Shown one piece after another: positions 63,464 to 64,000 of a stretch of DNA of 64,000 bases. This stretch comes from Novosphingobium fluoreni (GTDB lineage Bacteria; Pseudomonadota; Alphaproteobacteria; Sphingomonadales; Sphingomonadaceae): assembly GCF_014196615.1 (NCBI RefSeq), contig NZ_JACIDY010000003.1:310001-374000 (forward strand). Direction: 5' to 3'. Under the pieces are notes generated by a model that worked only from the letters and a program-made list of their open reading frames with translations, did not search any database and had not been told where the DNA came from. How positions within the stretch are numbered: position 1 is the stretch's first letter; each line of letters starts with the position of its first letter. Made by a program: the position numbers and the translations under genes.

Positions 63464-64000
63464 ATGGCGCAGTTCACCCTCCCGGCCAACAGCAAGATCA
63501 AGAAGCGTGGCAACGTCCACAAGGCTGAGGGTGCGACGAAGGTCAAGAAATTCACCGTCTATCGCTATGATCCCGATAGCGGCGAAAACCCCCGGTACGA
63601 TACGTTCGAGATCGACCTCGATAACTGCGGCCCGATGGTTCTGGACGCGCTCATCAAGATGAAGAGCGAGCAGGACCCAACGCTCACTTTCCGTCGTTCT
63701 TGCCGTGAAGGTATCTGCGGTTCGTGCGCGATGAACATGAACGGCCGCAATGGCCTGGCCTGCACCACCGCGATCGAAGACCTCAAGGGTGAAGTGCGCA
63801 TCACGCCGCTGCCGCACATGGAAGTCATCAAGGACCTTGTTCCTGATTTCACGCACTTCTACGCGCAGTACGCCTCGATCCGTCCCTGGCTGCAGACCGT
63901 TTCCACCACGCCTTCGGGCAAGGAGCGGCTGCAGAGCCCGGAACAGCGTGAGAAGCTGGACGGCCTCTATGAGTGCATCCTGTGTGCCTGCTGCTCCACA
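63464..64000 (+). CDS. sdhB: Succinate dehydrogenase iron-sulfur subunit (3' truncated)
   Basis: The first 179 codons are present and the frame runs off the right edge. The [2Fe-2S] cysteines are C80, C85, C88 (CREGICGSC) and C100; the first cysteines of the [4Fe-4S]/[3Fe-4S] site are in [10 protein letters not shown] (C171, C174, C177). The N-terminal basic region and [20 protein letters not shown] are typical of alphaproteobacterial SdhB. It passes electrons from FAD in SdhA to ubiquinone. The ATG has AGGAAA upstream. About 195 bp separate it from the divergent SDR gene; sdhA/C/D are not immediately upstream. Confidence 0.95.
   Translation, partial: MAQFTLPANSKIKKRGNVHKAEGATKVKKFTVYRYDPDSGENPRYDTFEIDLDNCGPMVLDALIKMKSEQDPTLTFRRSCREGICGSCAMNMNGRNGLACTTAIEDLKGEVRITPLPHMEVIKDLVPDFTHFYAQYASIRPWLQTVSTTPSGKERLQSPEQREKLDGLYECILCACCST

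Overview
The window is GC-rich, gene-dense bacterial chromosome from an alphaproteobacterium, almost certainly a member of the Sphingomonadales (Novosphingobium- or Sphingomonas-like). Four things point there: two large TonB-dependent receptors of the sphingomonad type beside Fe(II)/2-oxoglutarate oxygenases; a uppS-cdsA-dxr-rseP-bamA-ompH-fabZ cluster without the lpx genes that usually sit in it, as expected for a lineage that replaces lipopolysaccharide with glycosphingolipids; an RNase E with a long acidic insertion in its S1 region; and alphaproteobacterial gene orders such as dapF-mtaB-ftsY. No insertion sequence, phage, CRISPR array or rRNA is visible.

Layout. 1-2640: end of a Flp/Tad pilus operon (tadZ/cpaE fragment, tadB, tadC). 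3016-15404: an accessory island with two TonB-dependent receptors around a TPR-oxygenase fusion, a divergent pair of paralogous 2OG-Fe(II) oxygenases, a P-loop sulfotransferase-like protein, a small secreted two-cysteine protein and a Sel1-repeat prolyl-4-hydroxylase-like protein. 15410-20507: clpB and a two-gene osmoprotectant-type ABC importer whose substrate-binding protein and permease are fused. 20648-27540: an M16 peptidase followed by dapF-mtaB-ftsY-yciB. 27687-37044 (minus strand): tRNA-His, an amino-acid dehydrogenase, ccmCDEFGHI for cytochrome c maturation, kup and a luciferase-like oxidoreductase. 37309-40570: another 2OG oxygenase, Cu/Zn superoxide dismutase, an MFS transporter and a PilZ-like protein. 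40650-50179 (minus strand): rpmE, then the envelope and translation cluster fabZ-ompH-bamA-rseP-dxr-cdsA-uppS-frr-pyrH. 50400-54078: an AT-rich orphan, then rplO-secY-adk. 54454-62461: PBP1A, amidase, rne and an acyltransferase. 62551-64000: an SDR and the first 179 codons of sdhB.

Most of the window is housekeeping: envelope assembly, isoprenoid and phospholipid precursors, peptidoglycan synthesis, secretion, RNA decay and respiration. The main accessory interest is the receptor/oxygenase island. Five proteins in the window carry 2OG-Fe(II) oxygenase motifs, four of them inside that island, and its genes are arranged in translationally coupled pairs. Two families of intergenic palindromic elements recur, and the rplO-secY-adk unit appears detached from the rest of the ribosomal-protein operon.
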